Shown here in pieces: positions 30,475-40,105 of a stretch of 56,244 bases of DNA. How positions within the stretch are numbered: the first letter of the stretch is position 1; each line of letters begins with the position of its first letter. Position numbers and translations under genes: made by a program. The notes beneath the pieces are model-generated. The model did not search any database. It was not told where the DNA came from and worked only from the letters and a program-made list of their open reading frames with translations. Origin of the DNA: Prorocentrum cordatum (lineage: Eukaryota; Sar; Dinophyceae; Prorocentrales; Prorocentraceae); the NCBI GenBank assembly GCA_963575745.1, contig CAUYUJ010014760.1, forward strand, positions 493,501-549,744, read 5' to 3'.

Positions 30475-31880
30475 TTAGCATAGGTGAATCCACCAATAAC
30501 TCCGACGTCCAGCGGTATATGCGGTGGTCGTAGGCTTGCTTGATCCACCATGTATCCTCGTCTGGGTCGTAGTCGGGATGGTTGAGAAGTCCTCTGGCGG
30601 GTCGATGATGTTATCAAGGATGCTCGAGCCGACGTCCTCATCAGCTTGGATCTCTGCTGATAAATCTGCCCTCATGTTATCACTCGCTGCTTTTTCCTCG
30701 TCTGTGAGTGGGATGTTCGATATACCCACGATGACAGTAACCAGAGGCTCAATAGATTGGCCTGCCTTTTGTTGGGATCCATCGTCTGCGGTAGTAGGAT
30801 CCTCGGCAAGTGTGGCCACCAGCACGTCGGGAACGGGTGTCCGAGGAGCGGGGCGTCTGGTCGGCGTACGTGGGATACGTGGCCTATAAATGCTCGGCAT
30901 TCCAAGATATGGTAGATCACCAGAAGTTCTATGTTGCTGCATTTGGTCGCGGCATGAAGAGGGGCCTTCCAGCGCAATATTCATCTGCGTCGAGTCGATG
31001 TCGGTACGTACTGGCAAAGCGAAAACAACGCCCTTGAGAGGCATGTTTCTGTCGTTGTACCATATGATTACCCATCGTAAACCGTAGTTGAGAATAGGTA
31101 CTTGTACCGCAAGGAACTTCTCGAATACACCAATAATTGGTCCATAAATGTGGCCCTTGTTCATGAGCACCTTGGTTCTGTGGTTGCCCTTGGGGTAGTG
31201 GTTGTCATAATGATAACAATTGGTAGATCCCCAATTCTTAGTGACAATGAAGTCCCCCATGCGAACATCATTAAATATATGCCGACGATTCCAATCTTTC
31301 TGTGATCTTTGATGCAATGGGTCGAAGGGCCTCTCGGCAGTATGCTCGCAACTGTCAATCGTAGCACGGACCATCGTTTCATCCAAAGCGTCGGCGTCAG
31401 ATGTGCGGCCAACAGGGGTCGCCCCCAGCTGAGGGGCGATCGGTCGCTGAACCGATGATGCTGATGCGAACGGCGTCTTTGGCTGCTGATCCGTGTCTTG
31501 TTCCATGTCAGTTGGCGCAATCCCGGGAGGATCGTCGATCATCTCTGTCCCAGGAAGAACAGCACAAACTTCGTCTTTGCTCAATGGTTGTCTCGCGGCC
31601 AATGGCGGGTAGACCCAGGCAGGGCCCTCCGGCCATATCTGCCGGCCGTGCTCATGGCGTGGTTGGAGACGGCGAAATGCAATGACTGCAGCGGCGGGAA
31701 CCACATCTTCTGTCATAATAGCACCTTGGGCGCCCAGCCAAAATCTGCAACCAGCTTTTGTGGCAATCTTCATGCTGATCACCAGCTCGACCTCGTTCTT
31801 GTAGTGTTTGAACTTGTATGAGTGTACTGAGGTATGGAGATTCTTCTGGACGTTGTCAATGTACGCGCTGGAACTGAAGA
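30475..31880 (-). CDS. ART/Tpt1-like domain, C-terminal half, plus linker
   Basis: The frame opens in TEAFFSSSAYID and runs into ELVISMKIATKAGCRFW and GAQGAIMTEDVVP. It continues the HGT-containing domain that starts in the 31900-34068 frame; a single-base shift near 31895 separates them. HGT, then R/T-x-(A/V)-FFS, then G-x-F and GxI-T-x-x-VP is the motif order of RNA 2'-phosphotransferase (Tpt1/KptA) and related ADP-ribosyltransferase folds. Assignment is from pattern recognition only. Downstream are linker segments and a conserved-looking stretch (KDWNRRHIFNDVRMGDFIVT, LNYGLRWVIIWYNDRNMPLK). It stops at 30475, but coding-like sequence continues in other frames to 30170. Confidence 0.55.
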
Positions 31881-31899
31881 ATGCCTCCGTGCGCGGGGA

Positions 31900-34068
31900 T
31901 CATTGATAATACTTGTCTCTCTGGGAAGATGGATCGATATAGCCAGGAATAGTCCCTGACTTAAGGATGCTGCGCCAAGCACGAAATGTCGTGCCATGGT
32001 GGAGGTATTTCACGTCTGTCCATTGCAGGCTGTCCCAGCTCATGTTCCATGGTTTGGAGAGTGGATTGACGCAACTGTGGCCTCCAACACATATGATAGC
32101 AATAACACTGTTCCAATCGAAACAGCTGGGATCGCCTCCTTCTGGGATTGGTTTGGCGCATTGCTCGATCCAATTCTTCTGCGGGTCAATGTGCTTCTGG
32201 AACGCGCGAAGGATGAAGATCGGGTAATAATCATTCCAATCAGTATACCCGTCTGGTTCACCATCCTTTTTGAAGTGCGCGATGGCCGCATCGGTGGATG
32301 GTCCGTTGTGGCTTTTACGCTCACGGAATTTCCACTGGACCATATCCTGAAACGATTTCCAATTGCTTGGGATCTTCCACCCACGATCCGTTGTGTTCGG
32401 CCATAGGTTGATGCGTCGATCGTGGAATTGGCTGATATGGAACTTATTGTAGTGGATCTCGTGGCGTAGCATCGTCGTGATGTCTTTGCTCATCCATTTA
32501 GGATCCCCAAGCCACTCGTCGAGCAGTTCAGGGCCATAGCGTACCTCGTCGTACTGTGGGAGCGATATCCATTTCCATTCTGGGAAGCAACCAAATTGTA
32601 CGATACCGGGCGCATGAGCGATCACACAATCGTCGCGTTGCCATTGATCGAACCATTCCTCGTTTTGCAGGCAAGCAAAGCCGTTGGTCGCGGAAGTACC
32701 CCGCAACACAGGAGACATGTATGGATGATCGCCCACGAGGCCTGCTTGGAGCTTGTACTCGCGAATAGTGCATGCATTGTCGAACGTCGCGATCTGGCCG
32801 ATGCCCTCGTACATGGAACGCTCGCAGCTGTCCTGCCATGACAATATATATATATATATCGTGTGTGGAGAAGGATCGTCGTCGGCAGGAGTTGCCTCCA
32901 ACTCCATCGCATCTAAGTCATTGCCGTCGTCGGGGATCGGGACTGACTCGGCTGTCGGGAGCTGGTCTGGTGGCAATGGATCTGCTGGCGTGCTGATTGG
33001 AAGCGGGCCAGGCGGCAACGGCTCTGGCACGGTGATCGGTTGCGGGCCAGGCTGCAATGGTTCAGACAATGGGCCTGGTGGTGCTGACTGGTCCACCTCA
33101 ACCGCCGCGTGCCAGACAGCAGTTGGAACATCGGGCTCACGTCCCAATGCTACCCGATCCAATGCATTTTGTCTGAAGAAGGTTTTGCATGCATTAATAG
33201 TCTGTTGGTTGTCGGCACTAGGGTCTACACGATGAGAGTTCAACCTGTTGCCTTCTGCAACAAGTCGTGATTTGGTCGCGTCGTCATCGCCGTCCAAGTC
33301 GGTAACCTGCTGTAGGAACTGCTCAAACACAACCCAAGGAACAGCATGTGCATCTTCAACTGTTTTCACAATCTTGGGGTGGAGGAGCTCTTGTTTCTCA
33401 AGTGAATCCCAGGATGCCCACGCCCCAGGATAGTCGTTGATCAGCAGTAGAAGGTAGTTGAACAATTCGCCGTATGCATGACCGAATGGATCGTCCTGAG
33501 GAATAGCCTTGTTCGGCTCGCGATGATCAAGTGCTGGTGGCTGTGTCGGGTTTTCAGGAATAGGTATGCCTGGATCACATGTGGCAGCTGGCACTGATTC
33601 TGGCGACGTACCGTCGGCACATGATGCCATCCAAGCACAATGAGCCATCTCACCAGCTGTCTGTGTCATCAGCGTCGAGAACCTTAGATCTCTCTCCCAT
33701 TCATTGGTTATCCTTTCTCGAAAATGACGAGCCTCCATGATTTCTTTGGCCTGTGTGTAGGCCTGTGCGTCCGTGGCTGAAGTCATGATGGGAGGTCTGA
33801 ATGGATACGGTTGAGATGGTAAATACTGAATCAATGCGCCGAAATTCCGATAGCATGCTGCACCACAGAACTGTGTCGCAAACATCGCCAGATTGTGAGT
33901 GTTCTGTTTCGCATGCCAAGCCTGAGGCGTAATTCTGTCATACACATCTACCCAGTGATCTGATGGAAGAACTGTAATACCACGCGATTGCATCGTCTTG
34001 ATCAAATCGCCCGTGTGGTGATCGAAGTTCGGGTGTACGCCCCAGTGTGCTGCTTTGCCTGGCCCCAT
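31900..34068 (-). CDS. Large extra retroelement ORF ending in ART/Tpt1-like start
   Basis: 722 codons open. The N-terminal part is unfamiliar (WGVHPNFDHHTGDLIKTMQS, a LAMFATQFCGAACYRNFGAL segment). The middle is a Pro/Leu-rich linker of GPLP- and PLPP-type repeats. The C-terminal part includes WKSFQDMVQWKFRERKSHNG, CFDWNSVIAIICVGGHSC and then HGTTFRAWRSILKSG, the N-terminal motif of a Tpt1/ADP-ribosyltransferase-like domain. The domain's remaining motifs lie in the next frame (30475-31880), after a probable 1-base frameshift. A GHSCVNPLSKPWNMSW segment directly ahead of HGT may be part of the domain. Such cargo is not part of canonical copia elements. Confidence 0.6.
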   Translation of the reverse strand: MGPGKAAHWGVHPNFDHHTGDLIKTMQSRGITVLPSDHWVDVYDRITPQAWHAKQNTHNLAMFATQFCGAACYRNFGALIQYLPSQPYPFRPPIMTSATDAQAYTQAKEIMEARHFRERITNEWERDLRFSTLMTQTAGEMAHCAWMASCADGTSPESVPAATCDPGIPIPENPTQPPALDHREPNKAIPQDDPFGHAYGELFNYLLLLINDYPGAWASWDSLEKQELLHPKIVKTVEDAHAVPWVVFEQFLQQVTDLDGDDDATKSRLVAEGNRLNSHRVDPSADNQQTINACKTFFRQNALDRVALGREPDVPTAVWHAAVEVDQSAPPGPLSEPLQPGPQPITVPEPLPPGPLPISTPADPLPPDQLPTAESVPIPDDGNDLDAMELEATPADDDPSPHTIYIYILSWQDSCERSMYEGIGQIATFDNACTIREYKLQAGLVGDHPYMSPVLRGTSATNGFACLQNEEWFDQWQRDDCVIAHAPGIVQFGCFPEWKWISLPQYDEVRYGPELLDEWLGDPKWMSKDITTMLRHEIHYNKFHISQFHDRRINLWPNTTDRGWKIPSNWKSFQDMVQWKFRERKSHNGPSTDAAIAHFKKDGEPDGYTDWNDYYPIFILRAFQKHIDPQKNWIEQCAKPIPEGGDPSCFDWNSVIAIICVGGHSCVNPLSKPWNMSWDSLQWTDVKYLHHGTTFRAWRSILKSGTIPGYIDPSSQRDKYYQ

Positions 34069-34967
34069 GACCGTAGGTAACGGAAGCGCTGCATCACGTC
34101 AATAAAACGTGATACATCCACTTTTGCGTGTACTGGCATAAGCGTCGGGACGCCGCCCTCGCACTCCATCTTCATGAGCTCGCGCACGGAAGTAGGACCA
34201 CGATCCTCATGGCGACGCATGTCCACCGTATTCTGTCCGTGGTTGGCGCATGCAATATCGTTTGCACTCCAGACCACCATGGCGTTGATGCCTCTGCAAT
34301 AATGCCTCTGCTTCACGAATGCAGGAAAGTCATTAGCCCAATACCCCCACATGACCTCATTTAATGTACGCCACTCTTTGGTAGAAGCATTGTCGTTCAT
34401 CCTCATCAGGCCCCTGGCATTGCGGATCATAGTGATCATATTGCGCTGCTCGAGAGTGGACTCGAACTGGTGTGCGAAGATAGCTGTGATACGGCTCTCC
34501 TGTGTCTGCGTACGCTGTTCACGGAGCTGTGCCAGATCACAGCGGGTGTCGCCACCAGCCTCTGGCAATAGAATACAGTCCTGGCCAATCGGCGCGTCGT
34601 TCTGCTTGAACCATTCCGTGTAATTGCCAAAGGAGAATGCCCACATCATGATGTCGTCGCGGATAATGGTCGACAGGTGCTCGAGGGTAGCGCCGCCCAT
34701 GCACTCCGCACGATTGAGGCACGGCATAAATAAAGGTACGAGACCAACGTTTGACACTTTGGCCAGGTGGTCTTGCTTTCGTTGACTGTTGAGCTCGTCG
34801 ATGCCGTGGCTCGGGTACTTCTTGTGCGTGGCGGCCTTGGGTCCTTTCTTGGGGTGCATAATCCATGCTGGGTCCGCGTGCAAATTTGTCCAGTTGTATG
34901 CGTGCCCTGACGGGCCAAAGGCATGATGTAGAAGAAGTCCCAGTTCTCCTGTATGAGTGAGCGCCAT
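34002..34967 (-). CDS. Extra retroelement ORF, unknown
   Basis: 321 codons open, in the same direction as the other element genes. The coherent region runs from about 34930 (GPSGHAYNWTNLHADPAWIM) through MMWAFSFGNYTEWFKQNDAP and WGYWANDFPAFVKQRHYCRG to RFIDVMQRFRYLR near 34080. After that the frame changes into the 31900-34068 ORF. The Trp-rich, helical character and continuity with neighbours suggest one long protein split by frameshifts. No family is recognised. Confidence 0.5.
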   Translation of the reverse strand: MALTHTGELGLLLHHAFGPSGHAYNWTNLHADPAWIMHPKKGPKAATHKKYPSHGIDELNSQRKQDHLAKVSNVGLVPLFMPCLNRAECMGGATLEHLSTIIRDDIMMWAFSFGNYTEWFKQNDAPIGQDCILLPEAGGDTRCDLAQLREQRTQTQESRITAIFAHQFESTLEQRNMITMIRNARGLMRMNDNASTKEWRTLNEVMWGYWANDFPAFVKQRHYCRGINAMVVWSANDIACANHGQNTVDMRRHEDRGPTSVRELMKMECEGGVPTLMPVHAKVDVSRFIDVMQRFRYLRSWGQAKQHTGAYTRTSITTRAI

Positions 34968-35361
34968 CCGTTGTCTGAGAGGAGAGTAGAAACCAATCGA
35001 CCACCACAGAACGCGCTGTATTTTGCTTGTGCAAGTTCGAGTGGATCAATATCATTACCAGGAGTAAGACCAGGGTCAACTCAGTAGGGGTCTCGCCCAT
35101 GAATACAGAGCCCTCGTCGCATGGTTGCCAACGATAAGTACTCGTCACACTTTCGTCGTACTCTGGTAGGGTCTTCCAGCCGTCTGGGTGATCGGATGGT
35201 GCTGCCACCGTCTTGGGGCGTGATCCCATACCTCCAAATCCTCCGCGTGCAGTCAACCACGTACTGAGCTTGCGGCGGAATTTGCTTGTCTGGGTAAGAT
35301 CGGAGAACGCCCTCATCTCGGTGACAAGGTTATCTTCGGCAACGTGGCCAATGTGTCCCAC
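34920..35361 (-). pseudogene. Extra retroelement coding, broken segment
   Basis: From 35361 the frame gives GHVAEDNLVTEMRAFSDLTQ, then SRPKTVAAPSDHPDGWKTLP and YRWQPCDEGSVFMGETPTEL. Near 35080 the coherent frame shifts to one reading VSTLLSDNGWRSLIQENWDF, and near 34930 shifts again into the 34002-34967 frame. At least two frameshifts within 450 bases show decay of this part. Confidence 0.45.
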
Positions 35362-35494
35362 AATACCTGATGCCCTGGCTAGGCCAGGTGGGCGTACGGG
35401 TAATTAGATCGCAGCGCGATCAAGTTTAGGAGCGTAGCTGGGAATTGTCAATACCTTACTGTATGCGGCATGAGGCGCACAATGTCCATTTCCG

Positions 35495-36001
35495 TTAAAA
35501 GTATGTTGTGTCCTGGACGCTGTCCTCGGCATATTGCCCAAGAAATGCACTGCCAACTTTTGACCAATCGTTGTGCATCATCATCCACTCCGTCTTCAAT
35601 ACCACTGTCGTGAGCTCCATTGGTGGGCACTTGCGGTGCGAGCCTGGAATCGCCGCGTGCAAATGATCATGTAAGCCAAAGCCACGAACGTTTTCTTGTA
35701 TAGAAGAATTGCGTGTGAAGAGGCTGGAGATCATGCACATGGCTCTCATGAAAGAGATCCATGACGTAACCGTGGCCGTACTGTACTCGTAGTTGGCGTT
35801 GCCGCCGACTCCTCCACCAACTTCGCCGATCCAACTCTTCACGTCAGCGGACGCGGAGCGGGTAACTTCGACAATAGTGGATTCGTCGGGCACGCGGAAA
35901 TCAAACTCTGCACTGCGATCAGCGCGCCGATGAAGTACATGTGCAAAGCCATCTTCGGGATCACGAGGACGGCCAATTTGAGCGCGGTACGTGAAGCCCA
36001 C
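35495..36001 (-). CDS. First piece of the extra polyprotein, unknown
   Basis: Open from about 36040 (after a TAA) with DAEYDPNAKDDGRVGFTYRA, then GRPRDPEDGFAHVLHRRADR and STIVEVTRSASADVKSWIGE, and ending ...QYAEDSVQDTTYF. It is the first coding after the RNase H frame stops at 36403. The ~350 bases between (36050-36400) show no coherent frame. It could be an independent ORF2 start. No family is recognised; it is not Env-like, with no signal peptide or membrane segment. Confidence 0.45.
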   Translation of the reverse strand: MGFTYRAQIGRPRDPEDGFAHVLHRRADRSAEFDFRVPDESTIVEVTRSASADVKSWIGEVGGGVGGNANYEYSTATVTSWISFMRAMCMISSLFTRNSSIQENVRGFGLHDHLHAAIPGSHRKCPPMELTTVVLKTEWMMMHNDWSKVGSAFLGQYAEDSVQDTTYF

Positions 36002-36402
36002 GCGGCCATCGTCCTTGGCGTTCGGGTCGTACTCGGCGTCTTAGCCGATGGGCCAGCTGACGAGGCGGAGCGGCGGTGCCTGATCCATCTCGGGGATGGG
36101 GGAATCGGGATTCGAACCGATCTCACTTAGTTGCGCCTCGCACGCGGCGAACAAGATGCTGGTAAGCTTTGTAGCTCGAGTCGTAAAATTGCCGCGGCAC
36201 GAACGCACAATAAGTGTCCTAGGCCTCTCTGTACCATGTGGAGGTGAGGGAGAATGGCGGGGTTGTCTACCGTGCGGGAAACGTGCTCTCGAGCGAGGTG
36301 TGCGCAAATCGGTAGCTGCAGCAGGAACACCGATATGGTACAGACATGCACAGATGCCCTCGTGATTGGCTTGCCCAACGCACTGCATTCCGCATTCTGA
36401 TC

Positions 36403-38178
36403 CTACCTCGCCCCATCATTCTTTCTCTGTAAGTAAGATTTCGCATGCTTCCGGACATCCATCCAGTTTTGGAGGTTCCGCAACATGAGGTAAACCATCG
36501 GGCCTCCGAGGCCCTCGCAGTGGTTTCCATGGTTTCTTTGGAGCACATTGCATCGGAGTAACAGGAAAGATGAGTGAGTGCTCCAAGGTCCCTCCAGAGG
36601 TCTGCTTTCTTTGGCTCCAAATGTTTGGCCATCATATGCAATCTGCGCTTTTGTACCTACATACTTGAGCTCGATATGTTCGAGTTGGCATGTCTCGCAT
36701 ATCCATTCCAGGTTTATACGATGGGTACGATGAATATGACGAAGTGCTGGTGTACGTCCCTTCTGGACAAGTTTGATCATGGCCTGGTTATCCTCGAGGA
36801 CGATGAGACGCACTTTGGGAGAGCTGCTCTCCTGAGCAGGTTCTGGATCCACGTGCAACACGGCGCCCTCATGGGATATCGTACGCCTCTTTGGAGGCGT
36901 AGGTAACTCCGTCTTCAGCGGTAGCTGCCTACGGCTAGGAGAAGATCCCCTTGTGGGGGGCGCCTTGCGAGGCGATGGCTTGCGCCTCTTCTTCTTGGCG
37001 GCCAATGTCGGACATGTCGCCGTGTCGGCATGTCCCAGGCAGCCCAGGCAAGTACTCTTCTCTTTGCATGTGTTGGCAACCTCCACCACGGCCTCCCAGA
37101 ATGAGAGTAGTGGTAGCCCCTCCAGTCGTAGTGCTGAGTCAAGAGCAACGATCTCGGACTCTGTAGATGAGTGCGATACGACCGTTTGTTTCTTACACAC
37201 AGCGTTGACCGGGAAGAACGTGTTAGGTCCAACAAGCGCGGCGAAGACGCCGGTAGTGGACTTGGAGGACGCAATGCAATCGGCAAACGAGGCGTCAGTG
37301 AAGAGCATGATGGATAGCTTGTCTGAAGAATCGCCTGTCCATCCATGTAAACAATGTGTGCGCGTCGTTTTGATGTAGCATATCAACCGATGTAGACGTT
37401 TATCACACGTGGTATTCCATTTGGTAATCTCTCTGGCTAGCATACATACTGGATGTAAAAGATCGAAACGACAGCAACGTGCCAAGTATAGAGTCTTCAT
37501 CAATACACTCGCCGCGTCCTGGCCAAGGATGCCCTCGTCGGAATAGTCAGACTCGGTAAAGGAGGTGTCCTCGATGCCAGGGGTCTCGGCGTCGGGTAGG
37601 TCATCGTATGTGACTGTTGTGGATTCTGTCGTAGTGGAAGGTTTATCGACCGATCTAGCTGGGCTGGATGATCGCGGCCGTGCGTCGAGCACGCCAGTGG
37701 GTCTGGCGACCGACCCGGAGGAGCCAGGCGATTTGGATCGCGAAGTCCTCGGCGAGTCGGACCGTTTCCGACATGACCCTGGTCCCTGGGCGCGCTTGGA
37801 AGCGCATTCCAGGTACCGTTCAATGCACTGATCAGTAAAACCAAGCATGTCATGTCGAATTCCACGAACTTGTTTGGCTGTATGGTGATCTTTATCACTG
37901 TGCGCAGGCAACATAGGTCGAATGGTAGACATTCTTTTGTCGAAGATGTTCTGTGGTACGTCATATGCCTGTTGTCCACAGCCAAGGTATTGAGAGTATG
38001 GGGTAGGCGGATCCAAGTCAATGCCGCTTTTGCGGATATAATCCCAGCCAGCTTGTAGATTAGTAGCTGGTCCGGCTAATTTGAAGTCGTCCACATATAC
38101 TGAAAGTATCAGTCCCAGTTTGTTGTGTCTCCATGCGCACTCCCATCCTGGAATAGGCTCAAGTCCAATACTTTCCAA
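36403..38178 (-). CDS. Reverse transcriptase C-terminal part and RNase H
   Basis: The frame enters in LESIGLEPIPGWECAW and reaches the catalytic SVYVDDFKLAG motif of copia reverse transcriptase by about residue 30. A Ser/Pro-rich spacer follows. The connection region has YLARCCRFDLLHPVCMLARE. RNase H shows TDASFADCIASSKSTTG, SHSSTESEIVAL and LEDNQAMI, its acidic catalytic residues, then RTHRINLEWICE. Between STESE and EDNQ sits an unusually long insert (about 125 residues against roughly 50 normally) containing CLGCLGH and Lys/Pro-rich sequence. The frame's upstream end marks a 1-base shift from the N-terminal reverse-transcriptase frame (38109-38648). The listed start is a TTG and is not a real initiation site. 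Confidence 0.85.
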   Translation of the reverse strand: MESIGLEPIPGWECAWRHNKLGLILSVYVDDFKLAGPATNLQAGWDYIRKSGIDLDPPTPYSQYLGCGQQAYDVPQNIFDKRMSTIRPMLPAHSDKDHHTAKQVRGIRHDMLGFTDQCIERYLECASKRAQGPGSCRKRSDSPRTSRSKSPGSSGSVARPTGVLDARPRSSSPARSVDKPSTTTESTTVTYDDLPDAETPGIEDTSFTESDYSDEGILGQDAASVLMKTLYLARCCRFDLLHPVCMLAREITKWNTTCDKRLHRLICYIKTTRTHCLHGWTGDSSDKLSIMLFTDASFADCIASSKSTTGVFAALVGPNTFFPVNAVCKKQTVVSHSSTESEIVALDSALRLEGLPLLSFWEAVVEVANTCKEKSTCLGCLGHADTATCPTLAAKKKRRKPSPRKAPPTRGSSPSRRQLPLKTELPTPPKRRTISHEGAVLHVDPEPAQESSSPKVRLIVLEDNQAMIKLVQKGRTPALRHIHRTHRINLEWICETCQLEHIELKYVGTKAQIAYDGQTFGAKESRPLEGPWSTHSSFLLLRCNVLQRNHGNHCEGLGGPMVYLMLRNLQNWMDVRKHAKSYLQRKNDGAR

Positions 38179-38648
38179 GCATCCCTAAAGACACCTGCAA
38201 GAAGATGTCCGTATAGTGCCAATCGTAATCGGCACACGGGATTCTTGCATTTCGACCAGGATGCCGGCTGGCCCCATTTGGGTATGGTAATCCAAGTATC
38301 CAGTGGGTCGATTCGTCCGTCGCCGTATAACAATGCCTGCGTGTATGTTCCAGGTGCATCACCTTGTTCGCCCGCATATTGTGGCAATAATGCAGTAGCA
38401 TCACAAAGTTTGGAAGCCTCGATATGCGAAGCACTGGATGCGGCGTCGGCGAATATGGCAGCCAAACCAGTTGCATATTTGCCTGTATTGCCCTGAACCA
38501 CCACTCGGCCCTTGAACTTACGTGAATCAGGAGGAAGTTCCTCATGTATGACTGATGATAGCTCCAAGATATTGAAGAAATGAACTTGCGTCCCAGTACG
38601 AATCGCTTGTGACTCAATATCAGCTTTTCCTGCAACAGTCTCCAACAT
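38109..38648 (-). CDS. Reverse transcriptase N-terminal part
   Basis: It contains FKGRVVVQGNTGKYATG, then EASKLCDATALLPQYAG, QGDAPGTYTQALLYGD (first catalytic Asp region) and CRLRLALYGHLLAGVFRDAW, in the order seen in copia reverse transcriptases. The frame then runs out of phase: the correct continuation (LESIGLEPIPGW, then YVDD) lies one base away in the 36403-38178 frame. The frameshift is near 38178. Confidence 0.85.
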   Translation of the reverse strand: MLETVAGKADIESQAIRTGTQVHFFNILELSSVIHEELPPDSRKFKGRVVVQGNTGKYATGLAAIFADAASSASHIEASKLCDATALLPQYAGEQGDAPGTYTQALLYGDGRIDPLDTWITIPKWGQPASWSKCKNPVCRLRLALYGHLLAGVFRDAWKVLDLSLFQDGSAHGDTTNWD

Positions 38649-38708
38649 CCACGTTTGTTTCTTTTCAAGTCGCTCGTATTATTTTCTTAGTGCCTCCTGT
38701 GCACGTGG

Positions 38709-39794
38709 TTATGCGGCAACTTCTTTCTTACTCAAACTTCTGGTAACGAAGGCCGGTCGTGCCAACGAGGAATCAGGAATCTTGTCTCTGTGTGCCGGTG
38801 TGCACGTCGGCTCACGCGGCATAGTGGGCACTGCTACCGACGGGGTGAACTTGCGTGTAAGCGGGTTCGCGGTCCCGAAGTCGTTCCCCTCACTGTCGAC
38901 AAGTACCAAAGCACGTGCGACTCCAGCATGCTGTGGTGGGGGTTGGCGGTAGTATAGTACCGTAGTAATGACACGTGGTCCACCAGGTAGTTTGGCATAC
39001 AGAATCTCTTTGTTGGTCGCGCCCTTGACGTCCTCGTCGCGGATGACCGCGCCGTTGTCGGTATCGTACGTAATCCGTCTTTCCACAATATTCCATGCGG
39101 GTCCGCCAGCTGTAGTGGTACGGAAATGTTTGGTTTGTTTGTCCTGTCGTGTCCACACTCGAAATGCAGCTCGGTCACGAATCTCACGAGCTCGTTTGAC
39201 ATCTTCGGCGTACTCGATTTCTTTCTTTTGTTGTCCACGAGATAAGGTCCTCCAACGCTCGGGAAGAATGTGGTCAGGACGCGTAGTGGTCTGTACGCGT
39301 GTCTCGCGGCCACGGACCACCATTTTGCCGTCTGGCAATATTTTTGGGAGCTCATAGAATCGAACCAGGCCGGCCCATGGCTCGCTCAACTCCCGGTGGT
39401 CGTTGGCGCTGACACCCTCCCAAACATCGCGAAAGGCATTTTCTCCGTCGAAGGTAGAAGTCGTCTTGAAGTCTCGTGTCACGTCGAGCTGATCAACAGG
39501 AACAGGTATGTTCATGACATCGTCTGTTGGTATGAACAATTTCCTGCGTGGAATACGTATATGTCTGGTGACGCAATATCCGCGCTGTTCCCAGTAGTCG
39601 GGCTCCGGCGCTGGTGCAGCAACCTCAGAGGCCGATGGGTGGGTATCTGCGATGTTGTCGTCCATCGTCATCATAGAAGGATCATCCCATTCTTTAGGAT
39701 AGGCAAGTGGAGGCTCAGGCATAGGTTTGTCGCCCAGGGGGCGAGAAGTAGATGCCTTGACCTCGTCGTGTGCCTCTGGGTTGTGATGTCGCAA
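38709..39794 (-). CDS. Linker between integrase and reverse transcriptase
   Basis: 361 codons. Acidic and Pro-rich at first (DNIADTHPSASEVAAPAPEP), then RGYCVTRHIRIPRRKLFIPT and ERWRTLSRGQQKKEIEYAED. This region lies where copia polyproteins carry a poorly conserved link between integrase and the polymerase, and I see no catalytic motif. A stop at 39804-39806 and a frame change separate it from the integrase C-terminal part. Confidence 0.6.
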   Translation of the reverse strand: MRHHNPEAHDEVKASTSRPLGDKPMPEPPLAYPKEWDDPSMMTMDDNIADTHPSASEVAAPAPEPDYWEQRGYCVTRHIRIPRRKLFIPTDDVMNIPVPVDQLDVTRDFKTTSTFDGENAFRDVWEGVSANDHRELSEPWAGLVRFYELPKILPDGKMVVRGRETRVQTTTRPDHILPERWRTLSRGQQKKEIEYAEDVKRAREIRDRAAFRVWTRQDKQTKHFRTTTAGGPAWNIVERRITYDTDNGAVIRDEDVKGATNKEILYAKLPGGPRVITTVLYYRQPPPQHAGVARALVLVDSEGNDFGTANPLTRKFTPSVAVPTMPREPTCTPAHRDKIPDSSLARPAFVTRSLSKKEVAA

Positions 39795-39803
39795 GGTACC
39801 CTC

Positions 39804-40096
39804 TTACACTGGGTAGGTGAACATGCCGTCGGGGATGATGATGTCTTTGACTCTGTGTACGTGACGCAGTTCACCGTCGGGGTTCCTGGCGTATGTAGCC
39901 GTGTCCAAGACAAGATAATCACCTGACCATCGTCCACCAGAGTGTAAATGGTAACCCATGAATAACCCTTCCCGAGCGTTTTCTCTGAACTTTGCAGTCT
40001 CGTTATTGATCTCGGGATTGAGGCATTCCCAGAAGATCCGAGCACCGAAGGGAATGCAGTGCCCGGGAAAACTTTCTCCAAAACGTATCTCATGAG
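39804..40096 (-). CDS. Integrase C-terminal domain
   Basis: The minus strand reads STHEIRFGESFPGHC, IPFGARIFWE, FRENAREGLFMGYHLHSGG and GDYLVLD, and stops at 39804. An F-G....PFG......K......GIFLGY pattern is typical of the region just after the catalytic core in copia integrases. The catalytic core that should precede it on this strand is instead on the + strand immediately beyond 40106. Confidence 0.8.
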
Positions 40097-40105
40097 TTGA
40101 CCCTA

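Noticed and set aside
36085-36130. T-arm-like GGTTCGAATCC on the minus strand inside the retrotransposon
   Set aside because: No matching acceptor or anticodon arm upstream, and the stem has mismatches in the standard alignment. At most a tRNA-derived scrap.
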